A DNA stretch of 64,000 nucleotides from Levilactobacillus senmaizukei DSM 21775 = NBRC 103853 (GTDB taxonomy: Bacteria; Bacillota; Bacilli; Lactobacillales; Lactobacillaceae): contig NZ_BCWD01000004.1 of assembly GCF_001592085.1 (NCBI RefSeq), forward strand, positions 61,070-125,069, written 5' to 3'. Numbering within the stretch: position 1 is the stretch's first letter; each line of letters starts with the position of its first letter. Both the position numbers and the translations under genes were made by a program. Positions 11,367 to 19,914 of the stretch are shown piece by piece. Below the pieces are notes generated by a model. The model saw only the letters and a list, made by a program, of their open reading frames with translations. It did not search any database and was not told where the DNA came from.

Positions 11367-11394
11367 TTGGTGTACGGGGGATATATGGTAAAAT
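11367..11394 (+). promoter_or_regulatory. Promoter of the gatCAB-dagK operon
   Basis: TTGGTG (11367-11372), a 16-base spacer and TAAAAT (11389-11394), between the camS terminator and gatC. Confidence 0.5.
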
Positions 11395-11467
11395 AGGTCT
11401 TGTATGTTTTATTCCCAGAATGGGAGTTGAACGGTGAGAAGTGAATGATACGGAAAGAAGGATATTG

Positions 11468-11776
11468 ATGGCTGATCGAATTACTCGAGAACAAGTTCAA
11501 CACGTTGCTGGATTAGCAAAGCTCGAATTTACGGATACTCAATTGGATGCCTTTACGCCACAATTAGATGACATTATTGGGTTGTTTGAAACCTTGAGTG
11601 AGGTTGATACGGAGGGCGTCGAGGCGACGACCAACGTCTCCGACCAACTGAACGTTATGCGTGAAGACGTTGCCGAAGACTGGGGCCAAAGTGCGGCTCT
11701 CCTGGACAACGCACCGGACGCCGAGCGTGGGTACATCAAGGTGCCTGCCATCATTGATGAAAGCGAGGATGATTAA
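11468..11776 (+). CDS. gatC: Asp-tRNA(Asn)/Glu-tRNA(Gln) amidotransferase subunit C
   Basis: Small subunit that stabilises GatA in the GatCAB amidotransferase, which makes Gln-tRNA(Gln) and, where needed, Asn-tRNA(Asn). The 102 aa product begins MADRITREQVQHVAGLAKL, the normal GatC N-terminus. A GTG 27 bases upstream extends the frame, but the ATG has an AGAAGGA ribosome binding site at good spacing and matches family length, so I chose the ATG. It is followed after 3 bases by gatA. Confidence 0.92.
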   Translation: MADRITREQVQHVAGLAKLEFTDTQLDAFTPQLDDIIGLFETLSEVDTEGVEATTNVSDQLNVMREDVAEDWGQSAALLDNAPDAERGYIKVPAIIDESEDD

Positions 11777-11779
11777 GCG

Positions 11780-13249
11780 ATGAATTATTTTGACAAAGAT
11801 CTCGCTAGCCTCCATGATGATTTAGTTAATAAAAAGATGAGTGTGCGGGAATTAACCCAGGAGACGTTTGCCAATGTTAAGGCAACCGACGCCAAGATTG
11901 GGGCCTTCCTGACATTAAACGAAGACGCTGCTTTGAAACAAGCCGACGCCATCGATGCCGACGGCGTGGCGGCCGACAACCCATTGGCCGGGATTGCCAT
12001 TGGTGTGAAAGATAACATTGTGACCAAGGGGCTCAAGACGACCGCTAGTTCCAAAATTTTGGCTAACTTTACGCCGGTCTATGATGCGACGGTGGTCGAA
12101 AAGCTGACAGCAGCCAAGACCATCACCATTGGGAAGACCAACATGGACGAGTTTGCCATGGGGGGCTCGACGGAAACGTCAGCGTTCCAGACGACCAAAA
12201 ATGCTTGGGACCAAACGAAGGTGCCCGGTGGTTCCTCCGGTGGTTCTGCTGCCGCAGTGGCTTCTGGTCAAGTTCCCGTTGCTTTTGGTTCCGATACCGG
12301 TGGCTCCATTCGCCAACCGGCCTCATTTAACGGGATTGTGGGGATGAAGCCAACGTATGGCCGGGTTTCCCGCTGGGGCTTAATTGCCTTTGGGTCTAGC
12401 TTGGATCAAATTGGACCAATAACGCGGACGATTAAGGATAATGCCACGGTTTTGAGTGCCATTGCTGGGCATGACAAGCATGATCTGACCAGCTCAGACA
12501 AGGCCGTTCCTGATTTTGCCGCTGGCTTGAACGAGGGGACCAGCGTTAAAGGCATGCGGATTGGTTTACCTAAAGAATTCTTGGCCGAAGGGGTTGACGA
12601 TGACGTGCGCAAGGCAATCTTGGCCGCTGCCGATACTTACCGTCAATTGGGCGCCACGGTGGATGAAGTCTCCTTGCCACATAACCAATATGGGGTCGCG
12701 GCTTACTACATCATTGCCTCATCTGAGGCTTCTTCCAACCTACAACGGTTCGATGGCATTCGGTATGGTTACCGGGCGCAAGACGTGAAGAATCTGGAAG
12801 ACGTCTACGTGAAGTCCCGTTCTGAAGGCTTCGGCGATGAAGTTAAACGCCGGATTATGTTGGGGACGTTCTCGCTGTCCGCTGGGTTTTACGATGCTTA
12901 CTTCTTGAAGGCTGCTAAAGTCCGGACCGTTATCTTAAATGATTTTAAAGCGGTTCTTAAGGACCATGATTTCATCATGGGTCCCGTCGCCCCAACGCCA
13001 GCCTTTGGCTTGGGTGATGAACTGATGGATCCGATTACCATGTACATGAATGACGTCTTGACAATTCCAGTTAACTTAGCTGGTTTGCCAGGCCTGGCCG
13101 TTCCTGCTGGTTTTAGCAACAATCTTCCAGTTGGCATGCAACTGATTGGACGGCCATTTGACGAAGGTACCCTGTACAAGGCCGGTTATGCCTTTGAACA
13201 GAACACGGACTTCCATTCACGATTACCTAAGTTAGGAGGCCAAAACTAA
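11780..13249 (+). CDS. gatA: Asp-tRNA(Asn)/Glu-tRNA(Gln) amidotransferase subunit A
   Basis: Amidase subunit releasing ammonia from glutamine for tRNA transamidation. The amidase-signature triad is visible: K77 (GVKDN), cis-Ser152 in PGGSSGGS and nucleophile Ser176 in DTGGSIRQP. The 489 aa length is typical. Its stop codon overlaps the gatB start by one base (TAATG), indicating translational coupling. Confidence 0.96.
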   Translation: MNYFDKDLASLHDDLVNKKMSVRELTQETFANVKATDAKIGAFLTLNEDAALKQADAIDADGVAADNPLAGIAIGVKDNIVTKGLKTTASSKILANFTPVYDATVVEKLTAAKTITIGKTNMDEFAMGGSTETSAFQTTKNAWDQTKVPGGSSGGSAAAVASGQVPVAFGSDTGGSIRQPASFNGIVGMKPTYGRVSRWGLIAFGSSLDQIGPITRTIKDNATVLSAIAGHDKHDLTSSDKAVPDFAAGLNEGTSVKGMRIGLPKEFLAEGVDDDVRKAILAAADTYRQLGATVDEVSLPHNQYGVAAYYIIASSEASSNLQRFDGIRYGYRAQDVKNLEDVYVKSRSEGFGDEVKRRIMLGTFSLSAGFYDAYFLKAAKVRTVILNDFKAVLKDHDFIMGPVAPTPAFGLGDELMDPITMYMNDVLTIPVNLAGLPGLAVPAGFSNNLPVGMQLIGRPFDEGTLYKAGYAFEQNTDFHSRLPKLGGQN

Positions 13250-14670
13250 TGAACTTTGAAACGACGATTGGACTTGAAGTCCACGTAGAGCTGAAGACCC
13301 ATTCAAAGATCTTTAGTCCCTCTGCGGTAGAATTTGGGGATGATCCTAACGCGAACACCAACGTTATTGATTGGGGTTACCCAGGGGTCTTACCAACCAC
13401 GAACAAAGGTGTCGTAGCCGACGGAATTATCGCGGCTTTGGCGCTGCACGCAACGGTTGAGCAGCATACGCACTTTGATCGGAAGAATTACTTCTATCCA
13501 GATAATCCTAAGGCTTACCAAATTACACAAGCAGATAGGCCGATTGGACATGATGGTTGGATTGAGATCGATGTCGATGGTGTGAAGAAAAAAGTCGGAA
13601 TTGAAGAAATGCATATCGAAGAGGATGCCGGGAAGAACACCCATGAGAAGGATTACTCATACGTGGACTTGAACCGCCAAGGCACGGCTTTAATTGAAAT
13701 CGTGTCGAAACCTGACATCGCTTCGCCTGCCGAAGCCTATGCTTACTTGGAAGCGCTCCGGCAACGGATTCAATTTACTGGGATCTCCGACGTGAAGATG
13801 GAAGAAGGTTCCATGCGGGTCGATGTCAACATTTCCGTTCGGCCGATTGGTCAAAAGAAATTTGGGACTAAGGCTGAACTGAAGAACCTGAACTCCTTTA
13901 ACTACGTTCGTCGCGGCCTGGAATATGAAGAACAACGGCAACAAAAAGTTCTGATGTCCGGCGGCAGTGTTCGGCAAGAGACGCGTCGGTTCGATGAAAC
14001 CACTGGTGAAACGATTCTGATGCGGGTTAAGGAAGGCGCCGATGATTATCGGTACTTCCCAGAGCCTGATCTGCCAGCACTGAACATCAGTGATGACTGG
14101 ATTCAGGAGCTAGACGCCAACATGCCAGAAATGCCAGGTAAGCGTCGCGACCGTTACGTTAACGAGCTGGGACTGACGGATTATGATGCCATGGTCTTAA
14201 CTCAAACCAAGGAAATGTCTGACTTCTTCGATGCCACGGTTGCGTTAAAAGCCGATCCTAAGATCGCTTCAAACTACCTGCAAGGGGATGTCAACGCCTA
14301 CTTGAACGATAACCAAGTGGATCTGAGTGCCACGAAGTTAACCCCAGAACATCTGGCCGGTATGATTAACTTGATTTCCGACGGGACCATCTCAACCAAG
14401 ATGGCCAAGAAGGTCTTCAAGGCCTTGACCGATGGCGAGGAACCTAAGGCCTATGTCGAGGCCCATGGGTTAGTTCAACTGTCCGACCCAGCCAAGCTGC
14501 AACCAATTATCGACGATGTTTTGGCTGCCAATCCACAATCGATTGAAGACTTTAACAACGGTAAGCAACGGGCCGTCGGTTACTTAGTGGGACAAATTAT
14601 GAAGCAGACCCATGGTCAAGCAAACCCAACGGTGGTTAATCAACTGTTGATTGCTTCTCTGAAGGGCTAA
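13249..14670 (+). CDS. gatB: Asp-tRNA(Asn)/Glu-tRNA(Gln) amidotransferase subunit B
   Basis: Kinase-like subunit that binds the misacylated tRNA, phosphorylates the acyl group and passes on the ammonia channelled from GatA. Seen: N-terminal [11 protein letters not shown], the cradle motifs [12 protein letters not shown] and [12 protein letters not shown], and the C-terminal helical/YqeY-like region. It is 473 aa long. GGAGG within the end of gatA serves as ribosome binding site. The next gene, dagK, starts 15 bases later. Confidence 0.96.
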   Translation: MNFETTIGLEVHVELKTHSKIFSPSAVEFGDDPNANTNVIDWGYPGVLPTTNKGVVADGIIAALALHATVEQHTHFDRKNYFYPDNPKAYQITQADRPIGHDGWIEIDVDGVKKKVGIEEMHIEEDAGKNTHEKDYSYVDLNRQGTALIEIVSKPDIASPAEAYAYLEALRQRIQFTGISDVKMEEGSMRVDVNISVRPIGQKKFGTKAELKNLNSFNYVRRGLEYEEQRQQKVLMSGGSVRQETRRFDETTGETILMRVKEGADDYRYFPEPDLPALNISDDWIQELDANMPEMPGKRRDRYVNELGLTDYDAMVLTQTKEMSDFFDATVALKADPKIASNYLQGDVNAYLNDNQVDLSATKLTPEHLAGMINLISDGTISTKMAKKVFKALTDGEEPKAYVEAHGLVQLSDPAKLQPIIDDVLAANPQSIEDFNNGKQRAVGYLVGQIMKQTHGQANPTVVNQLLIASLKG

Positions 14671-14685
14671 CATTGGAGGAACGAC

Positions 14686-15702
14686 ATGCGTAAACGGGCA
14701 CGGGTTATTTATAATCCAACTTCTGGCCGGGAGGCATTGAAGAAGGACCTAATTGATATATTAGCGGTATTCGAACAGGCGGGATACGAAACGAGCGCCT
14801 ATGCCACGACTGCTGCGCCTAACTCAGCCCAAGATGAGGCAACTCGCGCGGCCAAGGCCGGGTTCGAATTAATCGTGGCGGCCGGTGGCGATGGGACCAT
14901 TAACCAAGTGGTTAACGGTATTGCTGGTTTGCCGCACCGACCAATGATGGCGATTATTCCCGCTGGGACCACAAATGACTATGCACGTGCGTTGCATATT
15001 CCTCGTGAAGACCCACTGGCGGCCGCCAAAGTGGTTTTGAAGAATCAAACAATTAAGATGGATATTGGTCAAGCGGGGAACACCTACTTCATCAATATTG
15101 CAGGTGGGGGGCTCCTAACCGAGTTGACCTACGATGTGCCATCGAATTTGAAGTCGATCTTTGGCTATCTGGCTTACCTGTTAAAGGGCGCTGAAATTTT
15201 GCCACGGATTAAACCGATTGAGATGGATTTGACCTATGATGATGGTCATTTTCGGGGGAAGGCCTCCATGTTTCTACTGGCCTTAACCAACTCGATTGGC
15301 GGGTTCGAGCAAATTGTGCCGGATGCCGCATTGGATGATGGTAAATTTACCATGATCATTGTGAAGACGGCTAGCATGCCTGAGATCTTACGCCTGATGG
15401 GCCTGGTCCTGAACGGCGGGAAACACATCAACGATCCCCATATCATCTACAAGAAGACCAGCAAGGTCATTGCCCGTCCCGTTGAGGACCGGATGATGAT
15501 CAACCTGGATGGGGAATACGGTGGTGACGCACCAATGAAGTTCCATAACCTTCGGCAACATATTGAAATGTTTGCAAACTTGGATGCCATCCCAGACTCA
15601 GCGGTAACTAATGAAACCGCTGAGTTCTTGGAGGCCGAGCAAAAGTTTGTTAAGCAAGTTGAAGAGTTGCCTGAAGATGCGGATCAGCCAACGGAAGATT
15701 AA
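14686..15702 (+). CDS. dagK: Diacylglycerol kinase (DgkB type)
   Basis: Soluble lipid kinase that rephosphorylates diacylglycerol, notably that released during lipoteichoic acid synthesis, back to phosphatidic acid. Seen: NPTSG near the N-terminus and the catalytic GGDGT at 67-71 with NQVVNG following, then the beta-sandwich C-terminal domain. The 338 aa product carries an acidic tail. The ATG has GGAGGAACGAC upstream. Its product supports the LtaS route encoded at the right end of the window. A hairpin separates it from rlmD. Confidence 0.92.
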   Translation: MRKRARVIYNPTSGREALKKDLIDILAVFEQAGYETSAYATTAAPNSAQDEATRAAKAGFELIVAAGGDGTINQVVNGIAGLPHRPMMAIIPAGTTNDYARALHIPREDPLAAAKVVLKNQTIKMDIGQAGNTYFINIAGGGLLTELTYDVPSNLKSIFGYLAYLLKGAEILPRIKPIEMDLTYDDGHFRGKASMFLLALTNSIGGFEQIVPDAALDDGKFTMIIVKTASMPEILRLMGLVLNGGKHINDPHIIYKKTSKVIARPVEDRMMINLDGEYGGDAPMKFHNLRQHIEMFANLDAIPDSAVTNETAEFLEAEQKFVKQVEELPEDADQPTED

Positions 15703-15709
15703 GGACGAG

Positions 15710-15748
15710 AGGGATTTTGCTTAGACTTTTCACAGCAAAATCCCTTTG
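15710..15748 (+). terminator. Hairpin between dagK and rlmD
   Basis: The perfect 11-base arms AGGGATTTTGC and GCAAAATCCCT enclose a 14-base loop, followed only by TTGTCATT. The weak T tract suggests partial termination, with some read-through into rlmD. Confidence 0.6.
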
Positions 15749-15775
15749 TCATTAAGCACAGAAATTGAGGTTATT

Positions 15776-17143
15776 ATGAAAATTAAAGCACCAGTAGCAA
15801 AAAATGAGCAATTAGACGTTAAGATTATGGACCTGACCTATCAAGGATTAGGTGTGGCCAAGGTGGACGATTTCCCACTGTTTATTGAGAATGCCTTACC
15901 CGGTGAAGAGGTCACCATCCAAGTGACCAAGGTCCAAAAGCACTACGGCTTTGCGCGGGTTACCAAGTGGACCGTTGAGTCCGCGGACCGGGTGGTCGAT
16001 ATCGACAAGACCTACCGGCAAACCGGGATCGCCCCTCTGCAGCATTTGGCCTACCCAGCTCAGTTAAAGTTCAAGCAACATCAATTGGAAGAACTCTTTA
16101 GCAAGGCGCATCAAAACGTCACGGTTGCGCCAACCTTAGGGATGGCCAACCCAACCCAATACCGGAATAAGGCCCAAGTGCCTGTTCGCCAGGTTAAGGG
16201 ACAATTGGAGACCGGTTTCTACCGGCAGCACAGCCATGAATTAATTCCATTAACGGACTTCTATATCCAGGACCCAGCCATTGATACAGCTATCGTGAAG
16301 GTCCGGGATCTGTTACGACAGTTTGAAATTCCAGCCTACGATGAGATCAACGACAAGGGTGTTATCCGAAACGTCATGGTTCGGCGGGGATACTACAGTC
16401 ATGAGATGATGATTGTCTTGATCAGCCGGCAACAAAAGATTCCTAGTCAGGCTCAACTGGTTGACCAAATCCATAAGGCCCTGCCAGAAGTTACCAGCAT
16501 CGTCCTAAACGTTAACGCTAAGAAGACGAATGTCATCATGGGTAACGTGACGCGGGTGCTTTATGGCAAGCCAACGATTGAGGATGAACTGTTAGGATTG
16601 ACCTTCGCTATTTCGGCTCGGTCATTCTACCAAGTGAACCCTCAACAAACCGAAAAGCTTTACCAAATGGCGATCGACAAGGCTGAATTAACCGGCAAGG
16701 AAACCGTCATCGATGCTTACTGTGGGATTGGGACCATTTCTTTAGCTTTGGCCAAGCATGCGGCCCAGGTTTATGGGGTTGAAATCGTGCCGGAGACCAT
16801 CGAAGATGCCAAGGTTAATGCACAAAAGAATCATTTGACCAACGTGACCTTTGAAGTGGGGAAGGCCGAAGATCAGATGGCAACGTGGCAGGCTGCTGGC
16901 GTGAAGCCCGATGTCATTGTGGTTGATCCACCACGTAAGGGTCTGGCTAATAGTCTGATTGAAAGTGCGACGAAGATGGGGCCTAAGAAAGTGGTCTACG
17001 TCAGTTGTAATCCTTCCACATTGGTTCGTGACGTGGCGCGGTTCAACGAACTGGGTTATGAAATTGAAGGCCCCGTTCAACCCGTTGACCAATTTCCCCA
17101 AACGCCACACGTTGAAAGTGTGACGGTCCTAGTCAAGAAATAA
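15776..17143 (+). CDS. rlmD: 23S rRNA (uracil-C5)-methyltransferase RlmD/RlmCD type
   Basis: SAM-dependent methyltransferase of the RumA family acting on 23S rRNA uridines (U1939 and possibly U747). Seen: an N-terminal TRAM domain (about 8-66), the SAM fold with DAYCGIG and VVDPPRKG, and the catalytic Cys411 in SCNPSTL. Only two cysteines exist in the whole 455 aa protein. The region that holds the [4Fe-4S] cluster in RumA reads TGIAPLQH at 83-90 instead of CGGCxLQH, so the cluster is absent. An upstream TTG in frame would add ten residues, but it lies at the base of the preceding hairpin and has no ribosome binding site; the ATG has GAGG upstream. Confidence 0.88.
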   Translation: MKIKAPVAKNEQLDVKIMDLTYQGLGVAKVDDFPLFIENALPGEEVTIQVTKVQKHYGFARVTKWTVESADRVVDIDKTYRQTGIAPLQHLAYPAQLKFKQHQLEELFSKAHQNVTVAPTLGMANPTQYRNKAQVPVRQVKGQLETGFYRQHSHELIPLTDFYIQDPAIDTAIVKVRDLLRQFEIPAYDEINDKGVIRNVMVRRGYYSHEMMIVLISRQQKIPSQAQLVDQIHKALPEVTSIVLNVNAKKTNVIMGNVTRVLYGKPTIEDELLGLTFAISARSFYQVNPQQTEKLYQMAIDKAELTGKETVIDAYCGIGTISLALAKHAAQVYGVEIVPETIEDAKVNAQKNHLTNVTFEVGKAEDQMATWQAAGVKPDVIVVDPPRKGLANSLIESATKMGPKKVVYVSCNPSTLVRDVARFNELGYEIEGPVQPVDQFPQTPHVESVTVLVKK

Positions 17144-17259
17144 GTTATCAAAAAATAGTGGAACAAAGGGCGGTAAAACTGGTTCCTATTGGACGCACGT
17201 TTGCCTAACGAGTGGGGGTAGCGTTTTGTACCCAACGCTTTGAGTTCAGTCAATAGAAA

Positions 17260-17291
17260 GACGCGATGACTTCGGTCATCGCGTCTTTTTT
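17260..17291. terminator. Bidirectional terminator rlmD / XRE gene
   Basis: The stem AGACGCGATGA / TCATCGCGTCT is capped by a stable C(TTCG)G tetraloop, with T on the right and A on the left. The preceding 115 bases hold no gene I can support. Confidence 0.9.
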
Positions 17292-17297
17292 ATAGGG

Positions 17298-17666
17298 TTA
17301 AGGTTGATGGGGATTGTCAGTCCGTTGCTGTTGTAGTTGACGTTCGGCAAAGTGAATGACGGCGAGCTGGTGATGCTCGTCGAGTTGGCCGAAGGCGGCC
17401 TGTAGACAAGCGTCGTTAGCAAGGCCACTATGACCAAAGCGCGGATCAATGTCAGATTTATGAATTCCCAAGGCGTTGGCAATTCTTTGGACATTGCCAG
17501 GACTCGGGGTTGACCGTTCGGCAAAATAACCGGACAACGTTGAATTGGGGATGCCAGTCCGAACCGCCAGGTCATTTTGGGTCATACCCTGACAAGCAAT
17601 CTTAAGGTCTTGGGCGATGATTCGACGAATGTTACGTTCAAACGGGGATAATTCATGGCGGGGCAC
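17298..17666 (-). CDS. XRE-family transcriptional regulator
   Basis: DNA-binding protein of about 122 aa with a Cro/C1-type helix-turn-helix at its centre (TQNDLAVRTGIPNSTLSGYF) and a C-terminal helical, Gln-rich region ending HFAERQLQQQRTD that may dimerise. Start choice: a longer frame would begin at a TTG at 17717, but a good minus-strand promoter -10 lies inside that extension. A strong GAAGGAG ribosome binding site (17675-17680) sits 8 bases before the GTG chosen here; a GTG one codon earlier is also possible. It is transcribed away from a second XRE gene across about 155 bases. Target genes are unknown; phage-repressor-like or stress-regulator roles are both possible. Confidence 0.75.
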   Translation of the reverse strand: MPRHELSPFERNIRRIIAQDLKIACQGMTQNDLAVRTGIPNSTLSGYFAERSTPSPGNVQRIANALGIHKSDIDPRFGHSGLANDACLQAAFGQLDEHHQLAVIHFAERQLQQQRTDNPHQP

Positions 17667-17702
17667 CACACTCACTCCTTCATAAAGATACCGGATGTCG
17701 TC

Positions 17703-17731
17703 ATTATAACGAATCAATTGGACACAAGCAA
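17703..17731 (-). promoter_or_regulatory. Promoter of the minus-strand XRE gene
   Basis: On the minus strand there is TTGCTT (17726-17731), a 17-base spacer and TATAAT (17703-17708). The direct repeat GGACAC at 17720-17725 and 17743-17748 flanks the -35. Confidence 0.65.
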
Positions 17732-17763
17732 ATAGGACGAAAGGACACCACCTTAATGCTTTA

Positions 17764-17792
17764 TTGACAAAACGAATAAACTCGTTTATGAT
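17764..17792 (+). promoter_or_regulatory. Promoter of the plus-strand XRE gene
   Basis: Perfect TTGACA (17764-17769), a 17-base spacer and TATGAT (17787-17792). The spacer is filled by the palindromic site listed next. Confidence 0.8.
17770..17787 (+). promoter_or_regulatory. Putative operator in the XRE promoter spacer
   Basis: AAACGA-N6-TCGTTT, an inverted repeat of 6-base half-sites. It starts at the base after the -35 and ends at the first base of the -10, so a bound protein would block RNA polymerase. An exact inverted copy lies at 18021-18038. Confidence 0.6.
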
Positions 17793-17820
17793 ACTTAAGT
17801 GCTATGAGGAGGTGTGCGTC

Positions 17821-18066
17821 ATGGATCGACTTCAAATTACACTTGACGCCGCTCGCCACAATGCTGGCTATTCTCAAAAAGAGGCAGCTGCCCAGCTAGG
17901 CATTCATTATCAAACCTTAGCTGCCTGGGAAAAAGACAGTTCTGACTTAGGATTTCAAACGATCGAACGGCTTTCGCAGCTCTATCAAATTCCTAAAGAT
18001 AACCTCTTTTTTGGGAATAAAAACGAGTTTATTCGTTTACTGCGGCAGCGAGCGGCCGAAGAGTAG
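17821..18066 (+). CDS. Small XRE-family regulator, probably autoregulated
   Basis: Cytoplasmic DNA-binding protein of 81 aa consisting of little more than one Cro/C1-type helix-turn-helix (SQKEAAAQLGIHYQTLAAWE) and a short C-terminal helix FIRLLRQRAAEE. The ATG follows GAGGAGGTG, a near-ideal ribosome binding site. A longer frame from 17764 starts inside the promoter and is rejected. Its promoter holds an 18-base palindromic site, and the same site in inverted orientation is embedded in its codons for the residues NEFIR, which suggests tight autoregulation, perhaps by looping. It has its own terminator. Its target outside itself is not evident; the next gene downstream is the broken glutamate-cysteine ligase gene. 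Confidence 0.85.
   Translation: MDRLQITLDAARHNAGYSQKEAAAQLGIHYQTLAAWEKDSSDLGFQTIERLSQLYQIPKDNLFFGNKNEFIRLLRQRAAEE
18021..18038 (-). promoter_or_regulatory. Second copy of the XRE operator-like site
   Basis: Exact reverse complement, all 18 bases including the inner six, of the site at 17770-17787. It lies 251 bases away, within the 3' end of the same gene. Confidence 0.5.
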
Positions 18067-18126
18067 GTAAAGTAGAGCATCAATGGGGTCCGGGCTGGTC
18101 CGGCTAATAAAACAGACTAATTTACG

Positions 18127-18158
18127 AGGGTCCTGGGAATTTTTCCCAGGACTCTTTT
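18127..18158 (+). terminator. Terminator after the small XRE gene
   Basis: The stem AGGGTCCTGGGA / TCCCAGGACTCT, with one wobble, is followed by TTTTCT. Confidence 0.75.
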
Positions 18159-18314
18159 CTATGCTGCCAGTTAATAAGTTCATGCGCCTAGCCATCGGTA
18201 GAAAATCGGGGTCAATTCAATGAACAGCGGTCTTGGTAACTGACAGGCGGTGGGGAAGTGGGTAAAATCTAGGGTGAGTTTAAGTGACTCAAGACTTTGG
18301 GGGAGGTCCTAGCG

Positions 18315-19827
18315 ATGTTAGACAACTTATTGGGGATTATTCATGACGAAGATTTAGCAACACCACTATTTCATAGTTTAATGAGTTTTAATGTTGAAGA
18401 ACGCCGAGTGAATGCGAATGGCCGGCTAAGCCGTGAGCCCCATCCGGAGATTTTGGGAGCACCAGCGCTACATCCTTACTTTCAAACGCGTTATAGCAAT
18501 ACTCAACTTGTGATTAGTACGGATGCGACGCCCAGTGTGACGGAGAATTTAGATGACTTGGCGACGCTTCAAACCGTCCTGTACCGGTCATTAGCACCTG
18601 ATGACCGTATTTGGCCTCTCAGTATGCCGCCACGGCTTTCTGATACCGATCGGCAACAGATTATGATGGATAATCGCTGGTCGTCTGAAGCGGCCATTAA
18701 GCCCTACTTAATGGAAAAGTATGGCGTGACGCGAGGGTGTTTAACGGCGGTCCATGTTAACTTTCGGTTGCCTGACCCGGTGATTCATCGGTTGTATTTA
18801 CACTACAATGAGGAATTTCATTCGCTAGTAGCCTTTAAGAATGCCCTGTACTTCCGGTTAGCGCAGAATTACGTCCGGTATCAGTGGCTGGTTACCTATC
18901 TGTTTGGGGCCAGCCCCATCGCCGAGGATGGCTTCTTCGATTTGATCCCAGAACCGCTGTCTCATCCCGTTCGGAGCATCCTAAACAGTCCCTATGGACG
19001 GGTTAATCGGGCACAAGAACGGGTAACCTATGCGTCATTGGCGAGCCATCTGACGCATCTGCAACGGAATGTTGACGACGGCCTTTGTTTCGACACAGGA
19101 GTTCTATGGCCCCGTCCGCTTACGAGGACAGGTCAACGAGCGAGACTTCTTGACGGGTGGGGTGCACTATCTGGAACTGAGAAATTTTGATAATTCGCCA
19201 TTCGCCCCGGACGGCGTGAGCCAGCAAGGACTTCGCTTCTTAAAAATCTTCTTAGCTTATCTATTGACGAAGCCGCTACCTAATCGTGATTTGACGAACG
19301 ACTTAGCCACTGCGCAAGAACGTAACCAATTGGTCGCCTTAGAGGCCCCTGATCAGCCAACGGCTTTTCGGGCGGAAGGACAGTCGCTGTTCTTGGAGAT
19401 GCGAGAAATGTTGCATCACTTGGAGGATCCGGTTGATGGCGCGGTTCTTGATGATTTAGAACAACGGTTGATTCAACCGGAGTTGACGCCGGCGGCCAAG
19501 CTCGTGGCCCAGATGAAGGACGGGAGCCTGATGGCGTTTGGGACGGATCTGGCCAACACATGGACTCATGAACGGCGAACCACCAAGCCGCTCTTGCCCC
19601 GACTGACCAGGTTAAATGACCGTACGCAACGGTTTGTCATGGCAGCAATTCAAGCCGGTGTCCGTTTTTATGAAATTAGTGACGGGCGTGAGGGAGATCT
19701 GTTGATGTTCACCTACGATGGGATTACCCAAATCCTGCAAGATAAGGAAATGCGGGGACGGCATCCAGAACAACGCCTACGGGAACTATTCCCCGAGCTA
19801 CCGCCACTCGTGGTTCATCAAAGTTAA
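18315..19827 (+). pseudogene. gshA: Glutamate-cysteine ligase, frameshifted
   Basis: Would encode gamma-glutamylcysteine synthetase, the first step of glutathione synthesis. The first frame (to 19190) carries WPLSMPP and the block LAQNYVRYQWLVTYLFGASP. The second frame (open to 19827) continues with EFYGPVRLRG, YLELRNFDNSPF and the C-terminal region. Together they rebuild one protein of about 504 aa. The two frames differ by one base and join best near 19085-19095, where one extra base (or two missing) explains the break; no slippery heptamer is visible there. In addition, the usual DFSExQLExIT metal-site segment reads RYSNTQLVIST, so the ancestral protein may already have been a divergent paralogue. 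The start ATG has GGGGGAGG upstream. A sequencing error cannot be excluded. Confidence 0.75.
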
Positions 19828-19867
19828 ACCGTTTGTGTGAGGAGTGTTCTAAAAAAGCCGTGAACAT

Positions 19868-19914
19868 AAAAGAACCCCCGGAATTGGAGAAAATCCAATT
19901 CTGGGGGTTCTTTT
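19868..19914. terminator. Bidirectional terminator gshA / permease
   Basis: Long stem: AAAGAACCCCCGGAATTGGA pairs with TCCAATTCTGGGGGTTCTTT with one wobble. A and T runs flank both sides. Confidence 0.9.

Noticed and set aside
17144..17258. Possible small gene after rlmD
   Set aside because: No frame with a ribosome binding site; only a short AGCGTT/AACGCT inverted repeat without a T tract.
17667..17717. Longer start (TTG at 17717) for the minus-strand XRE gene
   Set aside because: Its own promoter -10 (17703-17708) lies inside the extension, and a strong GAAGGAG precedes the GTG further in.
19060..19200. Programmed ribosomal frameshift in gshA
   Set aside because: No slippery heptamer or following stable hairpin is seen at the join, and no known GshA uses recoding.
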